Below are positions 1 through 9,937 of a stretch of DNA of 54,260 nucleotides, one piece after another (the first letter of the stretch is position 1; every line of letters begins with the position of its first letter). Under the pieces are notes generated by a model. It was not told the origin of the DNA. It searched no databases and saw only the letters and a program-made list of their open reading frames with translations. Source of the DNA: Zoopage sp. CT-All (Eukaryota; Zoopagomycota; Zoopagomycetes; Zoopagales; Zoopagaceae); assembly GCA_004114245.1 (NCBI GenBank), contig QZWS01000006.1, positions 1 to 54,260 on the forward strand, in the 5' to 3' direction. Position numbers and translations under genes: made by a program.

Positions 1-1
1 T

Positions 2-484
2 CTCGTGAAGGATGTCGCGGGCGTGATGCAGGAGTACACGCAGTCGGGCGGAGTACGGCCATTTGGGGTGTCGCTGATGGTGGCCGGGTGCGATGTGGCG
101 GTGTGCGGGGCCACGGGCGTGCAGACGCAGCAGCCCGCGTTGTATCAGGTGGATCCCTCCGGCGCGTACTTCCCCTGGAAGGCAACCGCCATCGGTGCGA
201 ATTCCGTCAGTGCGCGCGACTTTTTAGAGAAGCGGTACGACGAGGCACTGGAGCTGGACGATGCCATACATACGGCGATTTTGGCGCTGAAGGATGGGTT
301 TGAGGGCGAGATGCGCGCCGAAAATCTGGAGATTGGGATCGTGGGGGCCGCGCATGGGACGCCAGGGACCGGACTTGTTGTGGGAAGCCATGGCCTGGGC
401 GCTGCCGAGGGCGTCGAGGAGGGAATGGTGTTTAAAAAGCTGGGCGTGGCCGAGATCAAGGACTATCTCGCCAATGTGTCATAG
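2..484 (+). CDS. PRE8: 20S proteasome subunit alpha-2 (Pre8/PSMA2), 5' end cut off
   Basis: C-terminal two thirds of a proteasome alpha-type subunit, open from the left edge with no start codon in the window. The alpha2 hallmark [19 protein letters not shown] is at the beginning, followed by the segment [18 protein letters not shown] that packs the beta-sandwich. Family knowledge: alpha2 is a non-catalytic subunit of the outer ring of the 20S core and helps form the gate. The tail resembles known alpha2 ends in length. About 160 of the usual 235-250 residues are present. Skp1, another ubiquitin-system gene, follows convergently 55 bp downstream. The identification is secure; only the N-terminus is missing. 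Confidence 0.95.
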   Translation, partial: LVKDVAGVMQEYTQSGGVRPFGVSLMVAGCDVAVCGATGVQTQQPALYQVDPSGAYFPWKATAIGANSVSARDFLEKRYDEALELDDAIHTAILALKDGFEGEMRAENLEIGIVGAAHGTPGTGLVVGSHGLGAAEGVEEGMVFKKLGVAEIKDYLANVS

Positions 485-539
485 GGGGAGAATGCCTTGG
501 TATGCAAGTACCTATCGTACATTGACCCACCGCTGGTTC

Positions 540-1127
540 CTATTCCTCGTCCTCGCACCATGCATTGTCCCGGCGCACGGCCTCCTCCTCTTCGGGAGTG
601 AAATCCGACTGGATATTAAACGTCTCGCGGATCTCCTCCACCGTGCGTCCACGAATCATGTCCGCCACGGTGCGGCACGTCAAGTCCAGCAGCCCCATCA
701 CCTCGAGGAAGTTTGCCGCCTTGATGAGCTCGAACAGCGTGCCTTGATCCACACGGCAGAACTCGTGGTCCCATTCCGCGGCCTCGGACGCGCGCGTCGC
801 CTCCACCGTGGTCGCGGTCGCGTCACTCGACGACGCTGCCGTCTCCTCCCATGGCGGGTCGTTGCGGTGGTACCGGCAGTACTCGATCACGCGGCGCATG
901 ATGGGCTCGGACACCTGCTCGAGGTGGATCTCGTGCCCCACGGAATGCTCCAGCAGCGACGCAATCAGATTGGAGCGCGAGATGATGGACGGCTCCACGA
1001 GGATCGTGTGGTTGTCTGCCGTGCGTATGCGCACCGTTTGTGCGGATGAAGGCGCGGTGGGCGAGGAGGGCGTCGCGGTGGTCGAGAACATGGTGGTTGC
1101 GAAGGGTTTGGCCACTACACTCTCCAT
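540..1127 (-). CDS. SKP1: Skp1, SCF ubiquitin ligase adaptor
   Basis: Intronless 195-residue protein with an N-terminal BTB/POZ fold of Skp1 type (roughly residues 30-110; SLLEHSV, RVIEYCRYHRNDPP) and the C-terminal Skp1 dimerisation/F-box-binding helices (LFELIKAANFLEVMGLLDLTC, then RTVEEIRETFNIQSDFTPEEE and a terminal NAWCEDEE). Family knowledge: Skp1 bridges F-box proteins to Cul1 in SCF ligases and also serves the kinetochore CBF3 complex in yeast. The start at 1127 (MESVV) was chosen because the frame upstream has only weak-looking residues; an in-frame ATG at 1169 is possible. The Ser/Thr/Ala-rich N-terminus and central acidic/Thr linker make it somewhat longer than the usual 160 residues. 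Confidence 0.95.
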   Translation of the reverse strand: MESVVAKPFATTMFSTTATPSSPTAPSSAQTVRIRTADNHTILVEPSIISRSNLIASLLEHSVGHEIHLEQVSEPIMRRVIEYCRYHRNDPPWEETAASSSDATATTVEATRASEAAEWDHEFCRVDQGTLFELIKAANFLEVMGLLDLTCRTVADMIRGRTVEEIRETFNIQSDFTPEEEEAVRRDNAWCEDEE

Positions 1128-1567
1128 CTGTACACCTCCTGTTGATTCTATCATATAGTGGTGTAGCAATTTGCTGGCAATAAGTATTACGAGGAGTTTT
1201 TTGCAGAGGTTGTGAGAAAGTAGAGATCAAGAGAGAAATGCCAAGTTATTGCAACTTGTGTCCAGTTCTACCTATTTTAAACTTCTATCATAGTTAAAGT
1301 TCATGCTCTTGGCATGATATTCTGAAATGTTCTAGAATATTCTAGAAAAAAAGTAGTATTGAAGGCTATTTAGGATTGTAGACAGCTTGCAAATATAGAC
1401 AGTATCTCACTCTTCTACTGCCATTAATACCTGCATTCTTATCTTATAATATTTGACTAGAATTGGTTATATTAGCTTGGAGGATTAATTGTGATTTAGT
1501 TAGTGCCCATTTTTCTTCTTATTGTACCAATACCTGTATTGTACCTGTAGTGTAGTAGTAGAAAGTA

Positions 1568-1799
1568 GTAGTCATGTTTTAATTACATTGTATTCTATAG
1601 AACTCACTACTATACCAAACTACAGGTAGGACATGTGGTGGAGATTGTAGCAGTAAGTATAGAGAATATAAAAGTCATATATATAATGTAAATAACCAAA
1701 AGTGTGGGGTTTGGTGAAGAGAAGAGTGGCAGAGAAGGTGGAGGGAAGACCAAAAATCTGTGGAACTTAATGTATTGTTGTAAACAAAAAAGAGACTGC
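1568..1799. mobile_element. MITE-like element, GYAGTC termini (copy B)
   Basis: The left end reads GTAGTCATGTTTTAATTACA just after a TA; the right end, read inward on the minus strand, is GCAGTCTCTTTTTTGTTTAC. The two ends are an imperfect inverted repeat. The right arm continues with a stretch (about 1763-1785, GGAACTTAATGTAT on the plus strand) found again in reverse orientation near 43660-43680. There is no coding capacity. A perfect right-hand TA is missing. Interpreted as a decayed non-autonomous Tc1/mariner-type element. Confidence 0.4.
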
Positions 1800-1908
1800 T
1801 CTTCAGCCATCTATCTGTTCTACAAAAAGTTTAATGTAAATATCACTGCCCTAATTTAAAAGGTTTTAGAAGTAAAATAGTAATATTCAAGATTACTGAA
1901 ATTGTATA

Positions 1909-2075
1909 ACAGTCTCTTTTCTTTCCTGTCATGTTAACACCAGTGTTGACCATAATATACCTTATTAACTCCTTCTCCTCTTTATACCACTTTCTCCTAT
2001 TGTAAGGCCCAGAATCAGATGTAGAAGCTATATTGATTAACACTGGTGTTGGTCAGACAAGAAATAATAGACTGC
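1909..2075. mobile_element. MITE-like element with TA flanks (copy A)
   Basis: A 167 bp element flanked by TA on both sides (1907-1908 and 2076-2077). The left arm starts ACAGTCTCTTTTCTTTCCTG; the right arm, read inward on the minus strand, starts GCAGTCTATTATTTCTTGTC. Both arms then run into a shared AACACCAGTGTT core (left near 1936, right near 2040), so the inverted repeat is about 40 bp each side with mismatches. TA duplication and this structure fit a Tc1/mariner-derived MITE. It has no coding potential. Confidence 0.55.
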
Positions 2076-2615
2076 TATTCTTGGTTCAACCCCCTGTCCA
2101 ATGCAATCCTTACACCTATTGCCTTTCTCCTTTAGAGTTGGTCATCACAAATTGTAAACAACTTATAAATGCTGTGGTGCCCACCTAGTTAGTAGTCACT
2201 TTTTAGACAAGCAAAATCACAAGCAAACAGACCAATAACAAAATACACCGCATCCCACTGACATCTGTCTGCATTCTTCTCTAATCCCGGCCTCCCAATT
2301 GGTCCTTGTGTGCTTTGGCATACGAGGACAACAAATGCATACACTATTCTAACTCTACATTCTTCTATTGCCACTTCCTGCCTAATATCATAACTAGCAT
2401 GCAGCATATAACATGTTAAGACCAATTACCTACTCATTCAAAGGGGAAGTAACTCAATTCTAATGCAAGCTTATGTGGTGAACAACTGCAAATCTCAAGG
2501 ATTCCAAACATGCCATTCTACCATGCCCCTCAAACCTCAATGGAGTAGCAGGGCAAACAAACTCAACAATTGGAAGTGAAATCGGGACGATGCCCGAGGA
2601 CACTAAGGCCCCAGA

Positions 2616-5600
2616 TTGTCGACGGAGAGGGACAAACATGGCAAGTTTACAACGACACCAAGTTTGGCTTACCCACGCCAGATGTATCCCGGCAACATCC
2701 GTGGAGCAGTCGACTCGAATTCGCCCATTCCGCAGCAAGCGGCGCCACATAATCGCACTCCTCAAAGCTTATCGCTGCGGCCGGCAGAGTCTGCGGCTAT
2801 GAGCTCGAGACCGGTCTCCGCTCCTCCAAATTCATCACTCGGTCAGCAGTTTCTCAATGGCATGGCCCAGCTTCGTCTCAACGCGACGCATGGAAAGCAT
2901 CAGCAGCACGCTCAAGCGTATATAGCGGGATTTGACTCGTTGGTTGATTGATGCACTCTAGGAGCGATGTGTCTCCGTCAAATCCCGTCTCCCCGGTGGA
3001 TGCTGCTCCCGTACCCCCGCCCAAGCAGACGCACTGCATATGTTGTAAAAGGTAGTATCTCTAGCCACTCACTGCTACTCTGACAAGTAAATAGCCTGTT
3101 GCGTTTCCCTGCCTCGGCACCAAGCTTCCGATGTACCATCTGTGACACAATCCACGACCTCAAGCCAAGGAATAGCTCCTCAGGTAGGCCCCGTCGGTTT
3201 GCAGGCACTAAAGCTGAACGAGTGTAGGAATAGACTCTGGAGCTGCACCTTTAAGTCTTGCGTCTCTGAACGAAGTGCTTGCGGAGGGAGACCTGACGAA
3301 GGCGACGCGTCTGATCGAGTCGGTATTTGGATCCTGGGAGTTGCTAAATTCCTCTTTCATGAGCGAGGTAGAGGATGGGAAATATCTGCACAGATTACGA
3401 ATCATGCTTTAGACATCCGATGTAGGTATTCGGGGCCCTGGCGTTGATTTCGACAGTGTCCGAGAGGCGTATCAAACTATTGTCTCATCTGCAAGCCCGC
3501 CGACCACATTGGCCTCAGATCGCTTATGCCTAATATAGGCCTCAAGCGAGCTTATTCGTGGATTGATGAAAGGCACCGAGCGCATCCTTCGACGATGTGG
3601 AAGGTATTACGCACATAGTTGTCATGTTACATAATTGTTCCAAGGCCGATAAAATCCAAGGAAGACATCCGATACTTGCTTATAATATTCGAGGTGTGTT
3701 CCAGCATCGCCGTCTTCATCGCCCATGCTGTTAGAACCCCCTTCTCCGGCAGTATAGCTTTCCTGAGGATGCGGAATTTCATCACAGTATTGCCGCCCGG
3801 CTCTTTGGCATAATGTCCAACTTGGGCAATGAGCTCCATCACTATGTGGTTCATTGGTTGGCAAGGTCGTGTCGGTGCTGTCCTTTCTCGCCGTGCTGAC
3901 AACAGCTAGGCTACCCGTGGACGTCTTCCAGACACGAATAGAGCTGATCAACCTATTCATCTCGAATCGGCTAACACGTCCAACAAATCAAGACCCAGCT
4001 GCGCCATATCAGTCGTATGCGAACGATTGGCGAGTGTCGGCTGCGTCCCGGACAATGGCACTGATGTGTACGTATCAGTTTCGTTTGCTTGACCTGATAT
4101 TTGGTCCAGTTGCCGTGAACAATCTTTCCCGAAAAATCCCCATATTCGAATTCTACAACACCATGGCCGACTTTATTGATCTTGTCGCTGACTATGATTC
4201 CTGGCAGCAGGCATGCGGGTAGGCTGAACGCTTGCATCTTTACGCTTTCGCTCATTTGTGCAGCGATTTTGCGTTCTGCCAATACCCATTTCTGCTCTCC
4301 ATGGGCGCCAAAATGCGAATTCTTGAGCTGGATGCTCGACGGCAAATGGATCAGAAGCTTAAGGAGGCCATGTACAGCTTTATATTTCAGAAGCGCGTCG
4401 TAATTCCCTATCTGGTGCTGCGGGTTCGTCGCGATCACCTCATCCAAGACTCGCTGGACCAGTTAAGCACGCTGCAGGCGGATTTGAAGAAGAAGCTCCG
4501 AATCGAGTTTGTCGGTGAGCCGGGCATCGATGCCGGCGGCCTCACCAAGGAATGGTTTCTTGTCCTTGTCCGAGAGCTTTTTAGTCCTCACTATGGTAGG
4601 CCAGTGCCCAGACCATTGCCCAAAAGCTGCTATCTGATCAGGGATGTTTACCACCGAGAACGAGACCAATACTGTTTGGTTCAATCCTGCAAGTTTTGAA
4701 GCAAGCGATCAGTATTACCTGATTGGCGTTGTAATCGGCCTGGCGATCTACAACTCGACAATTCTTGATATCCACCTGCCACTGACGTGCTATAAAAAGC
4801 TACTTGGCATCTCGGTTGATCTCGATGACCTCCAGTCCTTCCGACCAGTAGGACACCCGCGCATGCCATCGTATCTTTGACTCGTTATAGTCATTGGCAA
4901 AGGGCCTGCGACAGCTCCTTGAGTTTGATGGCGACGTGGAAGAGACTTTTTGCAGGGACTTTGTTGCCGAGTTTGAAGCATTTGGAGAGCTGCAGAAGGT
5001 CCCGTTGATAGAAAATGGCGAAAACACGCCAGTAACGAAGGAGAATCGCAAAGGTAGGCCAAGCATTGACGCGGTCTTTGTATGCATCACTGTTTCATTA
5101 GAATTCGTCGACAAATTCGTTAATTTCCACCTCAACAAGTCCGTGCACAATCAGTTTGAACCATTCAAGCGCGGATTTTACAACGTTTGCGGTGGCAATG
5201 CTCTGTCCGTGAGTTGCATTGCACTGCACTGTATTATCCGACGTGTTTATAGTTATTTCGACCGGAGGAAGTGGAACTAGTCGTTCGAGGCAGCGCCGAA
5301 CCGCTGCAGCTTGATGAGCTTCGCGCGGCCACTGTTTATGAGGGCTTTTACCCCACAGAGCCCGTCATACAGGACTTTTGGGACATTTGGAAGTCGACGG
5401 ATGCCAAAACCCAGCGACAAATCTTGATGTTCATCACTGGGTCGGACCGAGTGCCAGCGATTGGGAGCGCGACGATGAAATTCAAGGTTACATACGGCGG
5501 GGAAGACTGCGAGCGGTACCCGCAGGCACATACCTGCTTTAACCAGCTTGTGTTGTATCGGTATCGCGGAAGGGAGCGATTGCGGGAGAAGTTACTGCGA

Positions 5601-5636
5601 GCTGTGTATGAGAGCGAAGGATTCGGGTTGAAGTAA
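2616..5636 (+). CDS. HUL4: HECT-type E3 ubiquitin ligase, Hul4-like (about 14 introns)
   Basis: I spliced this gene by eye. Introns of about 40-57 nt (for example 2918-2961, 3052-3094, 3184-3227, 3366-3410) restore one frame of roughly 790 residues. The N-terminus is Ser/Pro/Gln-rich. A C-x2-C ... C-x2-C module (THCICC, later FRCTICD) is typical of Hul4. A middle domain (KEDIRYLL, LFISNRL, FCQYPFLLSMGAKMR) leads into a complete HECT domain (FVGEPGIDAGGLTKEWF, LIGVVIGLAIYN). The catalytic Cys codon is at 5535-5537 in AHTCFNQL. Family knowledge: the HECT Cys forms a thioester with ubiquitin before transfer, and Hul4 is linked to nuclear or cytosolic protein quality control. Several 5' splice sites are GTAGGC or GTAGGA. 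The start at 2616 is the first ATG of the open exon; a start nearby is possible. Confidence 0.88.
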
Positions 5637-5805
5637 GGCGTGCGAGTTTAGCTTGTGAGTTTCAGCGTACGAACTTCAGCATGCTGTTTCCAGATAAATA
5701 TTATTGTTTTCATGGCAGTGAGCGAGAAGACACACATACATCCTTGAGGGATACAGTACACACTTAGTCTCAAGGCACTAGCGCAAAATTACTTCTTCGG
5801 AGCCT

Positions 5806-7302
5806 TCAGCTCCCATCCATCGAGTATCCCCGACCACCCGGGTGCGAATGCAGTGGAGACGGGACAGACATTGCGGGGGTATTCAGCGCGATTTGCTCAA
5901 GAAATGCTGCCAGTACAGGATCATATTCCGCATTGATAGTCTCTCTCAGCGGATGGCTATCAATATAGTTGACGATGGAAGACAGCGGGGGAATTGCTGC
6001 GGCTGGTGCCTGGTCGACGGCAGTTTGACGTCGTCGGCGTGGATCACGGGCGGATATGTACACATTCATTGATGCCACATCGGCAGCAATACTCGGCTGT
6101 ATGTGGTCAGATAGCGGCGAGAGCGGCGAGAGCGACGCGACAGGGGTGTTCATCTTTGCCGTAAAATTGTTCTTGGTCGGTTGCGGCCAAGGACGATCTG
6201 CTTGGACGGTCCAGTCACAAGCGCTGAGTTCCACAAATTCGTTCGCTTGTCTTGACAGCATATCATCGTAGTTGGTAGCAATATCACAAGAGGAAGGCGC
6301 GCCAGAGGTATATCGGAGGATGACAAGACAGGCACATGTCACGTCCCAGAACTCTGCAATGGTCGGGGGCAACAATGTGTGCGTGGTGTTGCTGGAAGCG
6401 GTCATTTCACCGCCCGCTCTGCACAGCTTTGTAAAAGGTACGGTATAAAAATGCACACCTTGGCCGAGCTCGACGTACCCGGCCTGGGACTTGTCGTGCA
6501 AGGTCTTGATGAAAGCGGTGAACGCTGGTGCAAGATCGGACCTGGACAGCGACGGTGTCATGATGAGGTATCGAATGCCCAGCGGCCCCAAAGTCGACGC
6601 AACACGAGAAGACGATGAGCTTTGGAGATATTTCGTGACCTCATCGATACGAATGGCTTGCTTCACATTTACAGGCTCGTCGGCAGAAAGGAGCACGTCC
6701 AAGGGCAGCTGTGTCTTAGCGTGAAACGTTACGGGCAGACTGGTATTTCGCGCCTCGAGGGTGCAATCCCACGGAGTATACGTCCATAGTCGAGAGGGAT
6801 GCAACTGGGACTGGATCTGAAGGTATGGCGCAAGAGCACGGGCGTGGATGAGCATTAAGCTGTCAAACTCTGCGTGAGCATGATGAGTGAGGGCATCCCG
6901 ATCGCGCCAGTAGAACATATCCAGGTCGTCAAGCATCTTTTGCGGCAGTTGTGGGGTGACTAGCGAGTAGATGGACGCGCGATGACGGAGGAGAATGTCG
7001 CGATGGCTGGCGATGGTGGCAATAAGCTCGAAGCGCTGCCGGGCTTGGACGCGTGCAAAGGCCACCGCCGGGTCTACGGGAGCATCTATCGCCGAATGGG
7101 ATCTGCTTCGCCTGCCCGGCGCGTCGTCAGCACTCGGCCGGGATGGATGGGTGGATGGAGGCAGCAGGTCGGCGGCGCTGACGGGCTCGCAGCTCTCCCA
7201 CGCCGCGGCCTATCATTGGGAATGCGCAATGAGCAAGCAAACAAACAAAGAGTGGCAGCGCACGGTAAGTCCAAAGATGTCGCCATCGACGCGGGCCTGC
7301 AT
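5806..7302 (-). CDS. Putative SPOC-domain protein (two exons)
   Basis: Exon 1 is 13 codons (7302-7264). A 54 nt intron (7263-7210) joins it to a 467-codon exon, giving 480 residues. The N-terminal quarter is Ser/Pro/Arg-rich. A helical stretch follows (FELIATIASHRDILLRHRAS), then a segment that looks like a SPOC domain: R-IDEVTKYLQSS-SSRV, a long second half, and GVHFYTVPFTKLCR, the usual basic/aromatic end. Family knowledge: SPOC domains bind phospho-CTD or other phosphopeptides in transcription and RNA regulators (Spen, Bye1/PHF3). No PHD, TFIIS or RRM domain is visible, so the subfamily is unclear. The C-terminus is Pro/Ser-rich. The SPOC call rests on pattern only and is moderate. It is divergent from DPM2, with 42 bp between the start codons. 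Confidence 0.5.
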
Positions 7303-7344
7303 GTTGAGAGGCGGCAGTCACAGGCTGAGCTTCACTGACCCAAC

Positions 7345-7651
7345 ATGGTGCGCATCCTCCGTGCCTGCATGCCGCCAATGATCCCAGTCCAGCACGCAGG
7401 ACAAGGCCGTGGGAACGCTGCTGCTTCTCGTGTCGCTCCTCGTGTTTGTGTACTACACGGCGTGGGCACTGGTGATGCCGTTTGTCGATGTGGGCCATCC
7501 GGCACACGAGTTCTTCCCGCCACGCGAGTATGCGATCAAGGTGCCGGTGTTCCTGCTGCTTGCTGCAATGACGGGGGTGGGCGTGTTCGTGTCGCTGGTG
7601 ATGGTCCGAAGCGGACGCAAGAAGGCCGTGGCGCTGAAGAAGGACGAGTGA
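7345..7651 (+). CDS. DPM2: Dolichol-phosphate mannose synthase subunit 2
   Basis: The reading frame from 7388 encodes a small two-helix membrane protein (VGTLLLLVSLLVFVYYTAWA, then VPVFLLLAAMTGVGVFVSLV) with a basic tail, matching DPM2 in length and layout, including the YYTAW...PF motif. No ATG lies in that frame upstream. Splicing the ATG at 7345-7347 across a 40 nt intron (7348-7387) gives MSSTQDKAVG and 88 residues, so the first coding exon is just the start codon. Family knowledge: DPM2 is an ER membrane subunit that stabilises the DPM1 catalytic subunit, which makes Dol-P-Man for N-glycans, O-mannosylation and GPI anchors. DPM3 is also in this window at 49.3 kb. Confidence 0.85.
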
Positions 7652-7773
7652 GCCGTGGACGAGCGAGCCGTGGATGGGCAAGTTGTGTATTCGTAGAACA
7701 ATCGCGAATTGATCTCTCGGGCATTCGTAAAACGTTCGAATACGGAAGCAGTTTCCCCAAAATCCCCGACGCC

Positions 7774-8974
7774 ATGCCGCGCTCCTCAGCCATCGCCGAG
7801 CCGGGCCCCGCGCTCTCCGCGCTCCCCTCGACGCATTTCCTGCCGCACCTGCATGCCCCTGCACTCGCGGATCGCTGCACCTGCGCACACACTCCGTCGC
7901 ACCACTCGCACCATCTGCTTGCCCGCGCCCACCTCTTCACCGCGCCCACCACCGTCCACGTCTCGGAGCGATTTGGCTGTGTCGTGCACGCCTTCAAGGT
8001 GCAGCACACCCTGGATGCGGATAGCGACCGGTGGGGCGTGTTTCTGCACTACGACTCGGACGGGTTCCCGCGCACTGGCCAGCGCTGCCTCTCCGTGCAC
8101 GCCTCCATCACGCTGACGAATTCGTGCGGAGAAGTGATTGCAGTCCGGGATATGCGGCGGGCATTTACGCCGCGCGCCAGCTTTGGATGGCCGTGCTTTA
8201 TCGCCGTGTCTGCGCTGCGGTCGGACGAGGCGGTGGCCGAGGACGGGCTGGTGGGTGTCCAGGTCCGAGTGGTGCTGGCCGAGTCCGCTGCAGCCGTGGA
8301 CCCGGACCCCGGGGTATGGGACCAGTGGCGCATGCGAGGGCTGTGGACCGATGCTGTGCTGACCGCGCTGCCGTCACCCAAGGCAGTAAATGGTGGTGTT
8401 GCTGCCGGCAACGACGGCGTCGTATTTGATGCCGATGCCGATGACGCCGGCAGGGAGGAGCTTGAGTTTCACGTGCACCGGGTGGTGCTCGCCTCCCGCA
8501 GTAAGCATCGCTCTCTCGCGCGCACAGCCATGACTAACGCGATGTGTAGATGAGTACTTTGCAAATCTTCTCGTCAACAACCCGGACCCGACCACGCCGA
8601 TCCCCATCGCGGAGCACTCCGCCGTGCTCTCGCTCATCCTCGCCTTTCTATACACCGGCCGCATCCCCGTCGACCCCGCCACGCTGCCCGTCGCCACTCT
8701 CCTGGCCCTGCACCGCGCCGCCTCCCCCCAGCGCTACTGCATAGTGCACCTCCAGGCCGTGATCGCTGCCCAGCTTGCATCGAGCTTGACGCTGGAGAAT
8801 GTCGTGGAGATGGCCCGCGTCGCATGGGATGCCAGGGACGAGGTGCTGATGGAAGTGGTTGTGCTTTTGCTGCGGGAAAATCTGGCACGGGTTAGAGACC
8901 GCGACGAGTTTCGCGAGCTGGTGGCGGGCGGGCGGTACTCCGAGCTGGTCATGCGCTTGCTCGGCGGGGAATAG
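7774..8974 (+). CDS. MATH-like plus BTB/POZ domain protein
   Basis: Two exons joined across a 49 nt intron (8501-8549) give about 383 residues. The first part has a MATH/TRAF-like pattern (residues about 65-200: WGVFLHYDSDG, LSVHASITLTN, FGWPCFIAVSAL). After a spacer comes a BTB/POZ domain (EFHVHRVVLASRNEYFANLL; IAEHSAVLSLILAFLYTG) and BACK-like helices (SLTLENVVEMARVAWDA). Family knowledge: this layout is that of SPOP/TD-POZ type substrate adaptors for cullin-3 ligases. The start at 7774 is the first ATG after an unconvincing upstream stretch. Cul3 partnership is inferred from architecture only. Confidence 0.75.
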
Positions 8975-9374
8975 GCGTATCCACGACGCCCTGAGCAGTG
9001 GCTGTCTGCATTCTCGTCAGCAGAACATCGGCTATTGCCGGCTCTGTTTGGTAGATGTCCGGCCTCTGTCAGTCGCAATGCTGATGCACCAAGAGACGCT
9101 CTAATATTGCATCCTTCACGCGTTGACGAGGCTGGCTAATATGTATCCATTGAGAGTTGCGTTGAATAAATGCAAAGTAAACCCATGCTGACAAGAGCAA
9201 TGCAGTGTAGGCCCGTCTTATTGCTCTACTTGATCTCCTTATGCGTGCACTCTCATGTACTGCTTAGCTCACGGTCAGGGGCAATTGGCACGGCTACCTC
9301 AGGCAACCTCCACACCTCCCGCCATCCCGCGTCCCCACGCCTACACAACCCATTACACTCCCGCAATCACCGCC
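8975..9374. other. Intergenic stretch, nothing recognised
   Basis: Four hundred bases between the BTB gene and the secreted Cys protein gene. It should contain the terminator of the first and the promoter of the second. I see no open frame with domain character, no repeat and no RNA gene here. Confidence 0.6.
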
Positions 9375-9845
9375 ATGTTCGCCGCCATTACTGCCCGCTC
9401 GACGCTGGTCGTCGTTGGCCTGGTCGTTCTCGCCACTGCCGGGGCTGTAGTCGGCAGCTCCACCACCCCTGCCACCCCCGACCTCTCCGCGACAGACGAT
9501 GACTGTCCCAGAAGAATCACACTGAGAAATGCCAACGAGCTGACTGAATACGCTGGTCTCTGTATCGCAAGCATTGGTGATCTCGCCGATGACTTGCACA
9601 AGAATGCAGTTACCAATAAGAAGGTGTATTGCAGCGGAACCGGCAGCTCCTTTGTGACCAGTGCGTTTGTGACCCGGCGCTGCTACCCCTCCAGAATGGC
9701 GAGAGTCACCCACGCAAGGCTGGTCTTCATGCGCAGAGGCAAGCAAGGGCTCTTGGCCGAGCTGCACGACAGCGACGACGCGCTCTATCTGTGCAAGGAC
9801 GAGGCGGCCGGCCAGTACACGGCCCTGAGCAAGACCAAGTGCTAG
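9375..9845 (+). CDS. Small secreted cysteine-containing protein, unknown function
   Basis: 156 residues starting with a clear signal peptide (MFAAITARSTLVVVGLVVLA, then TAGAVVGSS as a likely cleavage region). The mature part carries six cysteines spaced across the chain (DDDCPRR, GLCIAS, VYCSGT, RRCYPS, YLCKDE and a terminal TKC), which suggests three disulfides. I do not recognise a family. The start at 9375 is preferred over upstream in-frame codons because the signal sequence begins there. Size, signal and Cys pattern resemble small secreted fungal proteins; a role outside the cell is inference only. Confidence 0.7.
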   Translation: MFAAITARSTLVVVGLVVLATAGAVVGSSTTPATPDLSATDDDCPRRITLRNANELTEYAGLCIASIGDLADDLHKNAVTNKKVYCSGTGSSFVTSAFVTRRCYPSRMARVTHARLVFMRRGKQGLLAELHDSDDALYLCKDEAAGQYTALSKTKC

Positions 9846-9937
9846 ATGCGGTGAGCCGTGCTGCCAAATACAGACATCCCCTCCGCATCCCTTCCCCAGC
9901 TCGTCGCCCGCTCCTCGCCCACTCCCCACCCGCTCCA

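Larger units (their letters stand above)
1170..2560. other. AT-rich island without genes, holding repeat relics
   Basis: About 1.4 kb between the Skp1 5' end and the HUL4-like gene is strikingly AT-rich compared with its GC-rich neighbours. I see no convincing gene. Short open frames on the minus strand (for example 1610-1810, 1843-2043, 2189-2425) have AT-driven composition and no recognisable domain. The block holds two small inverted-repeat elements, listed separately, whose terminal motif also occurs in the AT-rich islands near 30.4 kb and 43.3-43.8 kb. Confidence 0.7.

Noticed and set aside
2066..2096. A T-arm-like GGTTCAACCCC that could mark a tRNA
   Set aside because: No matching acceptor or anticodon arms can be folded around it; it lies at the edge of a MITE-like element.
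7127..7888. A 253-codon minus-strand frame
   Set aside because: It overlaps DPM2 and the first exon of the BTB gene on the other strand and shows no domain.
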